In this document: piece after piece, positions 1 through 5,558 of the stretch
How positions within the stretch are numbered: position 1 is the stretch's first letter
How the letters are laid out: every line of letters starts with the position of its first letter
Source of the DNA: Rhizobiaceae bacterium
GTDB lineage: Bacteria; Pseudomonadota; Alphaproteobacteria; Rhizobiales; Rhizobiaceae
Assembly (NCBI GenBank): GCA_020696915.1
Contig: JAJFMR010000181.1
Location: 1 to 6,309 of the forward strand
Direction of reading: 5' to 3'
DNA: 6,309 bases
Notes under the pieces: generated by a model
Told to the model about the DNA's origin: nothing
Databases searched by the model: none
Seen by the model: the letters and a program-made list of their open reading frames with translations, nothing else
Program-made: the position numbers and the translations under genes

Positions 1-67
1 GGCGGCAAGGTCGCGGCCCACCCTGTCGGCCGATCGATCCCCGAAAAATCCCTATTAGCTTGAAACC

Positions 68-73
68 GGAGGA
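68..73 (+). promoter_or_regulatory. Shine-Dalgarno of the GST-like gene
   Basis: GGAGGA lies 9 bases before the ATG at 83. This strong site supports the upstream start, and so argues that the basic N-terminal tail of the protein is really translated. A TATTAG hexamer at 53-58 could be a -10 element, but I see no convincing -35 upstream of it. Nothing else is recognisable in bases 1-67. Confidence 0.7.
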
Positions 74-82
74 GAACGAGCA

Positions 83-934
83 ATGCCCGCAAGAAAAACA
101 GCCACGAGTCCAGCCAAGCCCGCCGGAGCGGCCCGGAGGGCCTCCGGGGCCGAGGCAAAGCCCACGGCAAAAGCGGGTGCGGAAGCGGCCGAGAAGACCG
201 GGTCGAAGCCTGCGAAGAAGCCGTCGCTCCACATCAGCATGCTCAAGCCCAGCGTCAACAACATGGCCGTCCGTGTCTTTGCGCGCGCTGCCGGGCTGGA
301 CTTCGCCGAGACCGATGTCTGGGGCTCCACCCGCTCGCCGGAATTCCTGATGAAGAACCCAGCCCATATGACGCCCATGCTGGAGGACAAGGCCCTGCCG
401 AACGGCTGCCTCTGGGAGAGCTGCGCGATCATGCAGTATCTCTCCAACAAGCATGGGCTGGACAACTTCTATCCCTCCTCGCCCGCCAAACGGGCGATGA
501 TCGACAGCGCCATGTTCTACCTGATCGGCACGCTCTATCCGTACGTGGCGCGGGCCACCTACCCCACCCTTAACTTCCCGCAGTATGCCGGCGAGGTCGG
601 CGCCAGCAGCGCCAACCCGGCCAGGAAGCTCGAAGCCGCCAAGGCGGCCCGCGAAGCGCTTTCCGAGCCTCTCGAAGTGTTTCGAAGCTTCTATCTCAAG
701 GACAAGCCGTTCATCGGCGGCACCCGACCGTCGATTGCCGACATCAGGCTGGCAGCCACCCTGGAGTTCCTGGCAGCCATCGACTACGAACTGCCGGCGT
801 GGGCGAGGGACTACATGGCGGCGATGGAGAAGAAGCTCGGCAGCGCGTATTCCGAACCGGCCGCCGACGTACGCGGCTACATAGGATACGTGAAGTCGCA
901 GCAGAAGAAGGGGCGTGCCCGCAAGGCAGCTTAG
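83..934 (+). CDS. glutathione S-transferase-like protein with basic N- and C-terminal tails
   Basis: A 283-residue cytosolic protein of the GST superfamily, which conjugates or reduces substrates with glutathione; the substrate cannot be told. Residues 1-47 are a low-complexity Ala/Lys/Pro/Arg tail. The thioredoxin-fold domain runs from about 48 to 128. It contains KPSVNN (Ser57 sits roughly where theta-like GSTs carry the catalytic Ser), the expected cis-proline at TP (97-98), and Glu112-Ser113 in the ESCAI motif that normally binds the gamma-glutamyl group. The all-helical C-terminal domain runs from about 135 to 270 and has the conserved N-cap motif PSIAD (216-220). The last ten residues are again basic (QQKKGRARKAA). 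A plain GST is about 200-230 residues, so the excess length is the tails. The ATG at 83 has a strong ribosome site. It stands alone, 412 bases before leuA. The fold is fairly sure; activity and role of the tails are open. Confidence 0.85.
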   Translation: MPARKTATSPAKPAGAARRASGAEAKPTAKAGAEAAEKTGSKPAKKPSLHISMLKPSVNNMAVRVFARAAGLDFAETDVWGSTRSPEFLMKNPAHMTPMLEDKALPNGCLWESCAIMQYLSNKHGLDNFYPSSPAKRAMIDSAMFYLIGTLYPYVARATYPTLNFPQYAGEVGASSANPARKLEAAKAAREALSEPLEVFRSFYLKDKPFIGGTRPSIADIRLAATLEFLAAIDYELPAWARDYMAAMEKKLGSAYSEPAADVRGYIGYVKSQQKKGRARKAA

Positions 935-1109
935 CGAGCATCGCAGCAGGCGGCTGTCGGGCGATCGGGGCCGTCGCCGCCTCGCTGAGATCGCCACCCG
1001 CGCCTTTCGTCATGACCCGGGCAGCCGGAGCGCCAGCCTGACCGGCCCGCCAGGCTCCCGTCAGGCCACGCTCTTGCCTCGGCGCGGGCGCTCCTGTATC
1101 AGGAAGATC
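935..1109 (+). other. intergenic stretch between the GST gene and the leuA leader
   Basis: No gene is supported here. Two sets of inverted repeats are visible. GGCGGC (949-954) pairs with GCCGCC (976-981) and is flanked by AGCGA (933-937) and TCGCT (982-986); this could fold just after the GST stop, but no T-run follows, so an intrinsic terminator is not supported. GCCTGAC (1036-1042) and GTCAGGC (1060-1066) form a 7-bp inverted repeat with a 17-base spacer. It overlaps an alternative 6-bp hairpin, AGCCTG (1035-1040) with CAGGCT (1051-1056). The repeat lies just upstream of the proposed leuA promoter and might be an operator, but this is only position-based inference. Confidence 0.35.
1074..1102 (+). 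promoter_or_regulatory. candidate promoter of the leuA leader transcript
   Basis: TTGCCT (1074-1079) and TATCAG (1097-1102) are separated by 17 bases; each matches 4 of 6 positions of the TTGACA/TATAAT consensus. CTTGCC also matches 5 of 6 of the CTTGAC form common in alphaproteobacteria. Transcription would start at about 1108-1110, at or within a base or two of the leader-peptide ATG. The transcript would then be leaderless or nearly so, as is known for the trpL leader of Sinorhizobium meliloti. The call rests on weak hexamers in GC-rich DNA and on this coincidence of position. Confidence 0.4.
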
Positions 1110-1229
1110 ATGTCGTTTTGCCCGGCCACAGCCAAATTGTGCCCGACCGCCCCGGCGGCGCGGACCTGCCGTGCGATCTCCCCGGCCCTCCTGCTTCTCG
1201 GCCTTATCGGCGACCGCCGGGCCCGCTGA
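1110..1229 (+). CDS. putative leucine-rich leader peptide of leuA (attenuation)
   Basis: A 39-codon frame begins MSFCPATAKL and ends ALLLLGLIGDRRAR. Four consecutive Leu codons (CTC CTG CTT CTC, 1188-1199) are followed by Gly, a fifth Leu (CTT, 1203-1205) and Ile (1206-1208). The TGA (1227-1229) falls in the loop of a perfect hairpin, 117 bases before leuA. A run of codons for the end product, followed by alternative RNA helices before the biosynthetic gene, is the hallmark of leader peptides such as enterobacterial leuL and trpL. Two of the Leu codons are CTT, expected to be rare at this GC content, which would sharpen stalling. An AGGAAG sequence (1101-1106) could serve as a weak, closely spaced ribosome site if transcription starts upstream. 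If it starts near 1110, the ATG would be read leaderless. The frame is open back to before 934, so the start is inferred. The peptide itself probably has no function beyond being translated. Confidence 0.65.
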   Translation: MSFCPATAKLCPTAPAARTCRAISPALLLLGLIGDRRAR

Positions 1230-1247
1230 AGGAGCGCCCGGCGGTCG
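1211..1247 (+). promoter_or_regulatory. leader hairpin with the leader-peptide stop codon in its loop
   Basis: Bases 1211-1222 (CGACCGCCGGGC) are perfectly complementary to 1236-1247: 12 bp, nearly all G-C, with a 13-base loop. The 5' arm is part of the leader-peptide coding sequence (codons for Gly-Asp-Arg-Arg-Ala), and the loop carries its TGA. A ribosome held at the Leu codons (1188-1205) would leave most of this arm free, so the hairpin could form. A ribosome reaching the stop would open it. No T-run follows (GACGTGACCC), so this is not a normal intrinsic terminator. It is best read as the anti-sequestering helix of an attenuator. Confidence 0.65.
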
Positions 1248-1337
1248 ACGTGACCCGCCCGGGCCGCAGCTCCTTGCCAGTCGCACATTCCTGAAACACG
1301 AGGCGCGTCCCGGAGGTATCCGTCGGACCGCCGGGAG
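1237..1337 (+). promoter_or_regulatory. predicted long-range helix sequestering the leuA Shine-Dalgarno
   Basis: The leuA ribosome site is GGGAG (1333-1337), 9 bases before the ATG at 1347. Bases 1326-1335 (GACCGCCGGG) include the GGG of this site and repeat the 5' arm of the leader hairpin (1212-1221). They can therefore pair over 10 uninterrupted base pairs with 1237-1246. After one G-A mismatch, two further pairs (1235-1337, 1234-1338) would cover the whole site. Because 1237-1246 is also the 3' arm of the hairpin at 1211-1247, the two helices cannot coexist. Leucine starvation (stalled ribosome, leader hairpin formed) should free the site; plentiful leucine should favour sequestration. 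The complementarity is seen directly; the regulatory logic is inference. Confidence 0.55.
1308..1336 (+). promoter_or_regulatory. local hairpin over the leuA Shine-Dalgarno, with decoy GGAGGT
   Basis: TCCCGG (1308-1313) pairs with CCGGGA (1331-1336). After an A-G mismatch, GGT (1315-1317) pairs with ACC (1327-1329), leaving a 9-base loop. This weaker hairpin also buries most of GGGAG and competes with the long-range helix for the same bases. Its 5' arm contains GGAGGT (1312-1317), a better ribosome site than the real one but with no ATG, GTG or TTG at a usable distance; it might act as a standby site. The function is inferred from position only. Confidence 0.35.
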
Positions 1338-1346
1338 CCAATCGAA

Positions 1347-3047
1347 ATGGACGCCAAGACCCAGCCCACCCCTGCCGCCGGCATGCCGTCTGCGGCCCGC
1401 AAGTACCAGCCCTACCCTCTGGTCGGGCTAGCCGACCGGACCTGGCCCTCGAAGCGCATCGACAAGGCGCCTGTCTGGTGTTCCGTCGACCTGCGGGACG
1501 GCAACCAGGCGCTCGTCGACCCGATGGGCCACGAACGCAAGGCGCGCATGTTCCAGCTGCTGCTGGACATGGGCTTCCGCGAGATCGAGATAGGCTTCCC
1601 GTCAGCGTCGCAGACCGACTTCGACTTCGCCCGCTGGGCGATCGAGGCAGCAGGCGTGCCGGAGCACGTGTCGCTGCAGGTCCTGGTCCAGTGCCGGCCC
1701 GAGCTGATCGCCCGCACGTTCGAGGCGCTGGAGGGGGCCAGAAAACCCATCGTGCACTTCTACAATTCGACCAGTGAACTGCAGCGTCGGGTGGTGTTCG
1801 GGAAGGACGTCGCAGGCATCAAGCAGATCGCCACAGACGCGGCGAGGATGATCACCGACATGGCGGCAGCGGCGGGCGGCGGCTACCGGTTCGAATACTC
1901 GCCCGAGAGCTTCACCGGCACCGAGCTCGAAGTGGCGCTGGAAATCTGCAACGCCGTCATCGCAATCGTCGAGCCGACCCCGCAGAACAAGCTCATCGTC
2001 AACCTGCCGGCGACCGTCGAGATGGCGACGCCCAACATCTATGCCGACCAGATCGAATGGATGTGCCGGCAACTCGACCGTCGCGATGCGCTGATCGTCT
2101 CGCTCCATCCGCATAACGACCGCGGCACCGGCATCGCCGCCACCGAACTCGGCCTGATGGCAGGCGCCGACCGCGTCGAGGGGACTCTTTTCGGTAATGG
2201 CGAGCGGACCGGCAATGTCGACATCGTCACACTGGCGCTGAACATGTACACCCAGGGCCTGGACCCGGGCCTCGACTGCTCCGACATCAACCGCATCAAG
2301 GACGTCTACGAATACTCCAACCAGCTCAGGATTCCGGAACGCCACCCCTATGTCGGCGAACTCGTCTACACCGCCTTCTCCGGCTCCCACCAGGACGCCA
2401 TCAACAAGGGCATGAAGGCGATCCGGCAGGCCAACACGCCGCTCTGGGACGTGCCCTATCTGCCGATCGATCCGCAGGATTTGGGCAGGTCCTACGAAGC
2501 CATCATCCGCATCAACTCGCAATCGGGCAAGGGCGGCATCGCCTATGTGCTGCACGCCGATTACGGATTGAACCTGCCGCGCAACCTGCAGATCGAGTTC
2601 AGCCAGGACATCCAGGCCATCACCGACGCGGCAGGCACCGAGGTGCCCTCGAAGCGCATCTACGAGCGCTTTCTGGATGTCTACGTGGATCAGCCGGGTG
2701 CGCGGCTGAAGTTCGTCGACCACCACACCTATCCGGACACCGCGCGCAAGGGCAGCCGCATCCTCGAGGCGACGATCGTCGACGGCGGCCGGCAGGTGCA
2801 GGTGACAGGTTCCGGGACCGGCCCGATCGACGGCTTCGTGAACGCGCTGTCTCGCCACATCGGCGTGCCGCTATCCGTGCTCGACTACTCCGAGCATTCC
2901 ATGCAGCGCGGTTCCAACGCTGCCGCCATCTGCTACATGGAGGTGGAGCATCCGGGCGGCCGCATCTTCGGCGCCGGGATCAACACCAACATCGTCGCGG
3001 CCTCGCTCGAAGCGGTCGTTTCGGCCGCCAATCGCATCCTGCGCTGA
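1347..3047 (+). CDS. leuA: 2-isopropylmalate synthase (LeuA, long type-2 form)
   Basis: Catalyses the first committed step of leucine synthesis in the cytosol: acetyl-CoA plus 2-oxoisovalerate gives 2-isopropylmalate. The 566-residue length and N-terminal extension match the Mycobacterium-type LeuA rather than the shorter E. coli form. The DRE-TIM barrel covers about 40-310. It has the HMGL signature DLRDGNQ (48-54, with Arg50 and Asp51 at the active site), YSPES (184-188), the metal ligands His254 and His256 in SLHPHNDRG, and GNGERTGN (283-290) with Asn290. A linker follows (about 320-430), then the C-terminal regulatory domain (about 435-566) with TGSGTGPIDGF (487-497), the fold that binds leucine for feedback inhibition. 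The ATG at 1347 is preceded by GGGAG at 9 bases; no usable in-frame start lies close upstream. Control is likely double: leucine feedback on the enzyme and the upstream leucine leader on expression. The next gene begins one base after the stop. Confidence 0.97.
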   Translation: MDAKTQPTPAAGMPSAARKYQPYPLVGLADRTWPSKRIDKAPVWCSVDLRDGNQALVDPMGHERKARMFQLLLDMGFREIEIGFPSASQTDFDFARWAIEAAGVPEHVSLQVLVQCRPELIARTFEALEGARKPIVHFYNSTSELQRRVVFGKDVAGIKQIATDAARMITDMAAAAGGGYRFEYSPESFTGTELEVALEICNAVIAIVEPTPQNKLIVNLPATVEMATPNIYADQIEWMCRQLDRRDALIVSLHPHNDRGTGIAATELGLMAGADRVEGTLFGNGERTGNVDIVTLALNMYTQGLDPGLDCSDINRIKDVYEYSNQLRIPERHPYVGELVYTAFSGSHQDAINKGMKAIRQANTPLWDVPYLPIDPQDLGRSYEAIIRINSQSGKGGIAYVLHADYGLNLPRNLQIEFSQDIQAITDAAGTEVPSKRIYERFLDVYVDQPGARLKFVDHHTYPDTARKGSRILEATIVDGGRQVQVTGSGTGPIDGFVNALSRHIGVPLSVLDYSEHSMQRGSNAAAICYMEVEHPGGRIFGAGINTNIVAASLEAVVSAANRILR

Positions 3048-3048
3048 A

Positions 3049-3870
3049 GTGGAAGGAACGCGCAGGTCCTCCGGCGGCGTGCCCGCCGGGTTCCCGCCTT
3101 TCGCCACGGACGAAGGCCAGGGACCCGACCCCGTGGTCCTCCTGCATGGCTTCGGCGGCTGGCATGGCGTCTGGGCAACCGTGGCCTCCGGTCTCGGCGG
3201 CCGTGTCGTGGCGTACGACCTCCCGGGGCACGGTCGATCCCTCGAATTTCCCGGAGCGGGATCGGCGAAGCTGGCCGCCGGCGCGATTCTTGCCGACCTA
3301 GCGGGGCGGGGTGTCGAAGCGGCGCACCTGACTGGCCACTCGATGGGCGGGGCGATCGCCGTCCTCATGGCGATCGCCAGTCCCGACAGGGTTCTATCGC
3401 TGACGCTGCTATCGCCGGGCGGGTTCGGTGAGGACATCAACGGGCCGCTGCTCAGGCGTTTTGCCGCCGCCCGATCGCCCGCGGAACTCGCCGCTTGCCT
3501 GGCCGGCATGTCCGGGCCGGCGAGCCGCATCGACGGCCCCGCCCTCGCCCGCCTGGCGGCCATGCGCGCCCGTCCAGGCCAGACCGAAAAGCTCGTCGGC
3601 ATCGCCGAGGCGATAACCCGCGGCAACCGTCAGGGCGTCATCGGCAAGGCCGCGCTCGACCTGCTGCCCATGCCTGTCGCCGTCTTGTGGGGAAGAAACG
3701 ACCCGGTCCTCCCTTTCGGTCAGACCGCGAACCTGCCGGACAGGTTCCGCCTGCATCCCATCGACGGCGCCGGTCACATGCTGATAGAGGAGGCGCCCGA
3801 ACCCGTGACCCGGACGATCCGCCAGATGGCCCGTCATGGCCCGCCCTCGGCCAGCGCCGCCTCGCCTTGA
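3049..3870 (+). CDS. alpha/beta-fold hydrolase, translationally coupled to leuA
   Basis: A 273-residue soluble serine hydrolase with all landmarks of the fold: the oxyanion-hole motif HGFGG (33-37), YDLPGHGRS (57-64 region), the nucleophile elbow GHSMGG (Ser98), the acid in WGRNDPVLP (Asp218) and the catalytic His in GAGHMLIEE (His243). A cap region lies at about 125-200. No signal peptide is seen. The family includes esterases, acyl hydrolases and haloperoxidase-like enzymes; the natural substrate cannot be told. The GTG start at 3049 lies one base after the leuA TGA (3045-3047) and has no Shine-Dalgarno, so ribosomes probably reinitiate after leuA. The GTG at 3079 is an alternative that would remove 10 non-conserved residues. 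It is thus probably co-expressed with leuA under the same leader, though no leucine-pathway role for it is known to me. Confidence 0.88.
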   Translation: MEGTRRSSGGVPAGFPPFATDEGQGPDPVVLLHGFGGWHGVWATVASGLGGRVVAYDLPGHGRSLEFPGAGSAKLAAGAILADLAGRGVEAAHLTGHSMGGAIAVLMAIASPDRVLSLTLLSPGGFGEDINGPLLRRFAAARSPAELAACLAGMSGPASRIDGPALARLAAMRARPGQTEKLVGIAEAITRGNRQGVIGKAALDLLPMPVAVLWGRNDPVLPFGQTANLPDRFRLHPIDGAGHMLIEEAPEPVTRTIRQMARHGPPSASAASP

Positions 3871-3894
3871 GAACGCCGGCAAAAATTGTATGTT
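3867..3894 (+). promoter_or_regulatory. candidate promoter of the membrane-anchored protein gene
   Basis: TTGAGA (3867-3872, within CTTGAG) and TATGTT (3889-3894) are spaced by 16 bases, in a short A/T-richer patch (CAAAAATTG) that stands out in this GC-rich DNA. The -35 overlaps the stop codon of the hydrolase. Transcription would start near 3901, giving a 5' leader of about 22 bases with AAGG (3910-3913) 9 bases before the ATG at 3923. The agreement between promoter, ribosome site and start supports the call, but it is by eye. Confidence 0.45.
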
Positions 3895-3922
3895 CATCCA
3901 TCCTTGGTCAAGGCTCTCGACG

Positions 3923-4537
3923 ATGAGCGACGCAGGCGACACCGTGAAGCAGATCGGCACCGGGCAGCGCCTCGCCGACGTCATCCGCGACGTCAAGAAC
4001 GCGGCGGCCGACCGTGACGACGTCGTCGTCGAGCTGCGTGAGGCGAGCCGCATGCGTCTCGATCTGCTGGCCGCGGACCTGGCGTCGGTCTTTTCGGAAG
4101 TACCCGACGACATCGATCTGTTCGACTTCACCATCTCGTCCGGACTGCAGCCGCGACTCTGGATCGACGCGGTCAGCCACGTCGCCATGGGAACTGACCG
4201 CAGGACCTATCGGTTCCTGAAGGACACCAGGCTCGGCCGCGTCGTGCTCGCCGAATCGGCGAGCATCAAGCCGGTAGCCGAGCAGGTCGCGCGCTATGTG
4301 GCCGAACGCATCCTGGAGCGGCAGCGCCTGATGCACGGCGCCTCTGAACCGGCCGCCGCCGGACTCGACCGCTCGCCGGTCAAGGAGTTGCCGGGTGCAC
4401 CGAAGGAACGCCGCGGCCGCTGGGAGACCTTGCGCTCGGTGCTCGCCCTGATCGGCGCCGGTGTCCTCTTCGGCCTGTCCGCATCGGCGGTGTTTTTCTG
4501 GGAACGCTTCGCGGCCGGTCTCGGCCTCGTGCCCTGA
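3923..4537 (+). CDS. unrecognised protein with one C-terminal transmembrane segment
   Basis: I do not recognise a named family. The 204-residue product has a charged, helical N-terminal part (about 1-62) with heptad-like Leu/Val spacing (QRLADVIRDV, VVVELREASRM). A more compact middle part follows (about 63-115), with DLFDFTISSGLQPRLWID and RRTYRFLKDTRLGRVVLAES as likely conserved blocks. Then come a helix (116-137), a Pro/Ala-rich linker (140-165) and one hydrophobic segment (about 170-193, LRSVLALIGAGVLFGLSASAVFFW) ending 11 residues before the C-terminus. No N-terminal signal peptide is seen, so it is probably anchored by its tail with the bulk in the cytoplasm. Longer starts exist at 3836 and 3890, but only 3923 has AAGG at good spacing, and the longer N-terminus would cross the proposed promoter. 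It converges on the metallophosphoesterase gene with a 23-base gap. Confidence 0.75.
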   Translation: MSDAGDTVKQIGTGQRLADVIRDVKNAAADRDDVVVELREASRMRLDLLAADLASVFSEVPDDIDLFDFTISSGLQPRLWIDAVSHVAMGTDRRTYRFLKDTRLGRVVLAESASIKPVAEQVARYVAERILERQRLMHGASEPAAAGLDRSPVKELPGAPKERRGRWETLRSVLALIGAGVLFGLSASAVFFWERFAAGLGLVP

Positions 4538-4560
4538 AGTGGCGGGCCGCCGTCCAAAGA

Positions 4561-5493
4561 TCAACTCGCCGCAGCTTCGAGCACGGCCGGCTCGCCGAGC
4601 AGGTCGGTCTGCGAAATCCGGCCTACGGGGATGGTCGGTCCGGACAGGCCGCGGCGCGTCAGCCTGAGCGCCCATGCGCCGGGTTCCCCGGAAATTTCAA
4701 GGAGGTTCCATTGTGCGGGACAGTGCGTCCCGTCCACCGACTGTCCGCCCGCCGAAACGCCGACCACAGGTATCTGGCTGCTGCCACGGCCGGCGATCCA
4801 ATGGAGCGACGGATCGTGGGAATGTCCATGCAGGACGAGTTCGGCGCCGTGCCGCTGCACGGTTCTCTGAAACAGGCCGATGCCGAAAAGCCGCTTGTGC
4901 TGCGCCACGGCGCTGCGCACCGGCGGATGATGGATCATGACGACCCGGAACATACCCCGCCCTCCCGTGTCCTCCAGGATGCCGCCCAGCCGGTGCGACT
5001 GGTCCTCGCGAAAGAAGCCGTTGGCCATGAACGGCGCAGTAGCGCGGGCGCTGGAGACGCCGATCAGCGCCACTTGCCCCCTCGCCCGCAGATAGGGAAA
5101 GGAGTGCCGGTCGGCCAGGCTCGTATCGTCACCGCTGATCCAGGCGGACCAGGACCGGCAAGCCTTGTCGAACGCGCCGGGAACATAGGCGTCGTGATTG
5201 CCGAGCACGACCGAGACGTCATCCGGGTCTCCGAGCGTCTCCAGCCATTGCCGTGCCAGATCGATCTCGGCATCGAGTGCGAGATTCACGAGATCGCCCG
5301 TCACGACGAGGTGATCGGGGGCGTGCGCGGCAATGTCGGCGATGATAGTGCCGAGCGTGCCGTCCTGCATCACGTGGCGGCGGTTGCGCTGCCAGTTGAC
5401 GTAGCCGACCATCCGCTTGGAGGCCAGATCGCGATAGGTTACATCCGGGAGCGGGCCGAGATGGACGTCGGAGATATGCGCGAGCCGGAACAT
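4561..5493 (-). CDS. calcineurin-like metallophosphoesterase
   Basis: A 310-residue cytosolic binuclear-metal phosphoesterase. All five metal-site motifs are present in order: HISDVHLG (Asp9, His11), GDLVN (Asp67), LGNHD (Asn99, His100), IHHPP (His188-189) and HGHSHD (His224, His226). This is the arrangement of class III phosphodiesterases such as the cyclic-AMP phosphodiesterase CpdA, but substrate specificity cannot be read from motifs, so I give no gene symbol. The C-terminal 60 residues form a beta-rich end (QWNLLEIS) typical of the family. On the minus strand AAAGG precedes the ATG by 4-5 bases, which supports the start at 5493. It is divergent from the NUDIX gene and convergent with the membrane protein gene; only 23 bases separate the two stops, and I see no clear bidirectional terminator there. 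Confidence 0.93.
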   Translation of the reverse strand: MFRLAHISDVHLGPLPDVTYRDLASKRMVGYVNWQRNRRHVMQDGTLGTIIADIAAHAPDHLVVTGDLVNLALDAEIDLARQWLETLGDPDDVSVVLGNHDAYVPGAFDKACRSWSAWISGDDTSLADRHSFPYLRARGQVALIGVSSARATAPFMANGFFREDQSHRLGGILEDTGGRGMFRVVMIHHPPVRSAVAQHKRLFGIGLFQRTVQRHGAELVLHGHSHDPSLHWIAGRGSSQIPVVGVSAGGQSVDGTHCPAQWNLLEISGEPGAWALRLTRRGLSGPTIPVGRISQTDLLGEPAVLEAAAS

Positions 5494-5558
5494 TCAACCT
5501 TTCTAGGATATGGCATCGAGGCTTTCCAGCGATGGATGCGGGGGTAACGGGATATTCG

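Noticed and set aside
933..986. Nested inverted repeats just after the GST stop as a terminator
   Set aside because: The stems are short, the loop is about 21 bases and there is no T-run; GC-rich DNA gives such repeats often.
1211..1247. The strong G+C hairpin as an intrinsic terminator of the GST gene or of the leader
   Set aside because: The stem is followed by GACGTGACCC with no T-run, and its loop carries the leader stop codon. An attenuator helix fits better.
1602..2858. Long minus-strand open frame (418 codons) opposite leuA
   Set aside because: It lies wholly inside a well-supported leuA gene and is the usual antisense shadow of GC-rich coding DNA; the product has no recognisable motif.
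3836..3922. Longer N-terminus for the membrane-anchored protein (starts at 3836 or 3890)
   Set aside because: Neither start has a ribosome site at good spacing, the extra residues look like out-of-frame translation of the hydrolase end, and a promoter appears to lie within this stretch.
3409..4188. Minus-strand open frame spanning the end of the hydrolase and the start of the membrane protein gene
   Set aside because: It is antisense to two better-supported genes and has a low-complexity composition.
4538..4560. GGCGGGCCGCC between the convergent stops as a bidirectional terminator
   Set aside because: The palindrome would leave a one-base loop and no T-run lies on either side.
4711..5547. 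Plus-strand open frame (278 codons) opposite the metallophosphoesterase
   Set aside because: The minus-strand gene carries every catalytic motif of its family; the plus-strand product has none.
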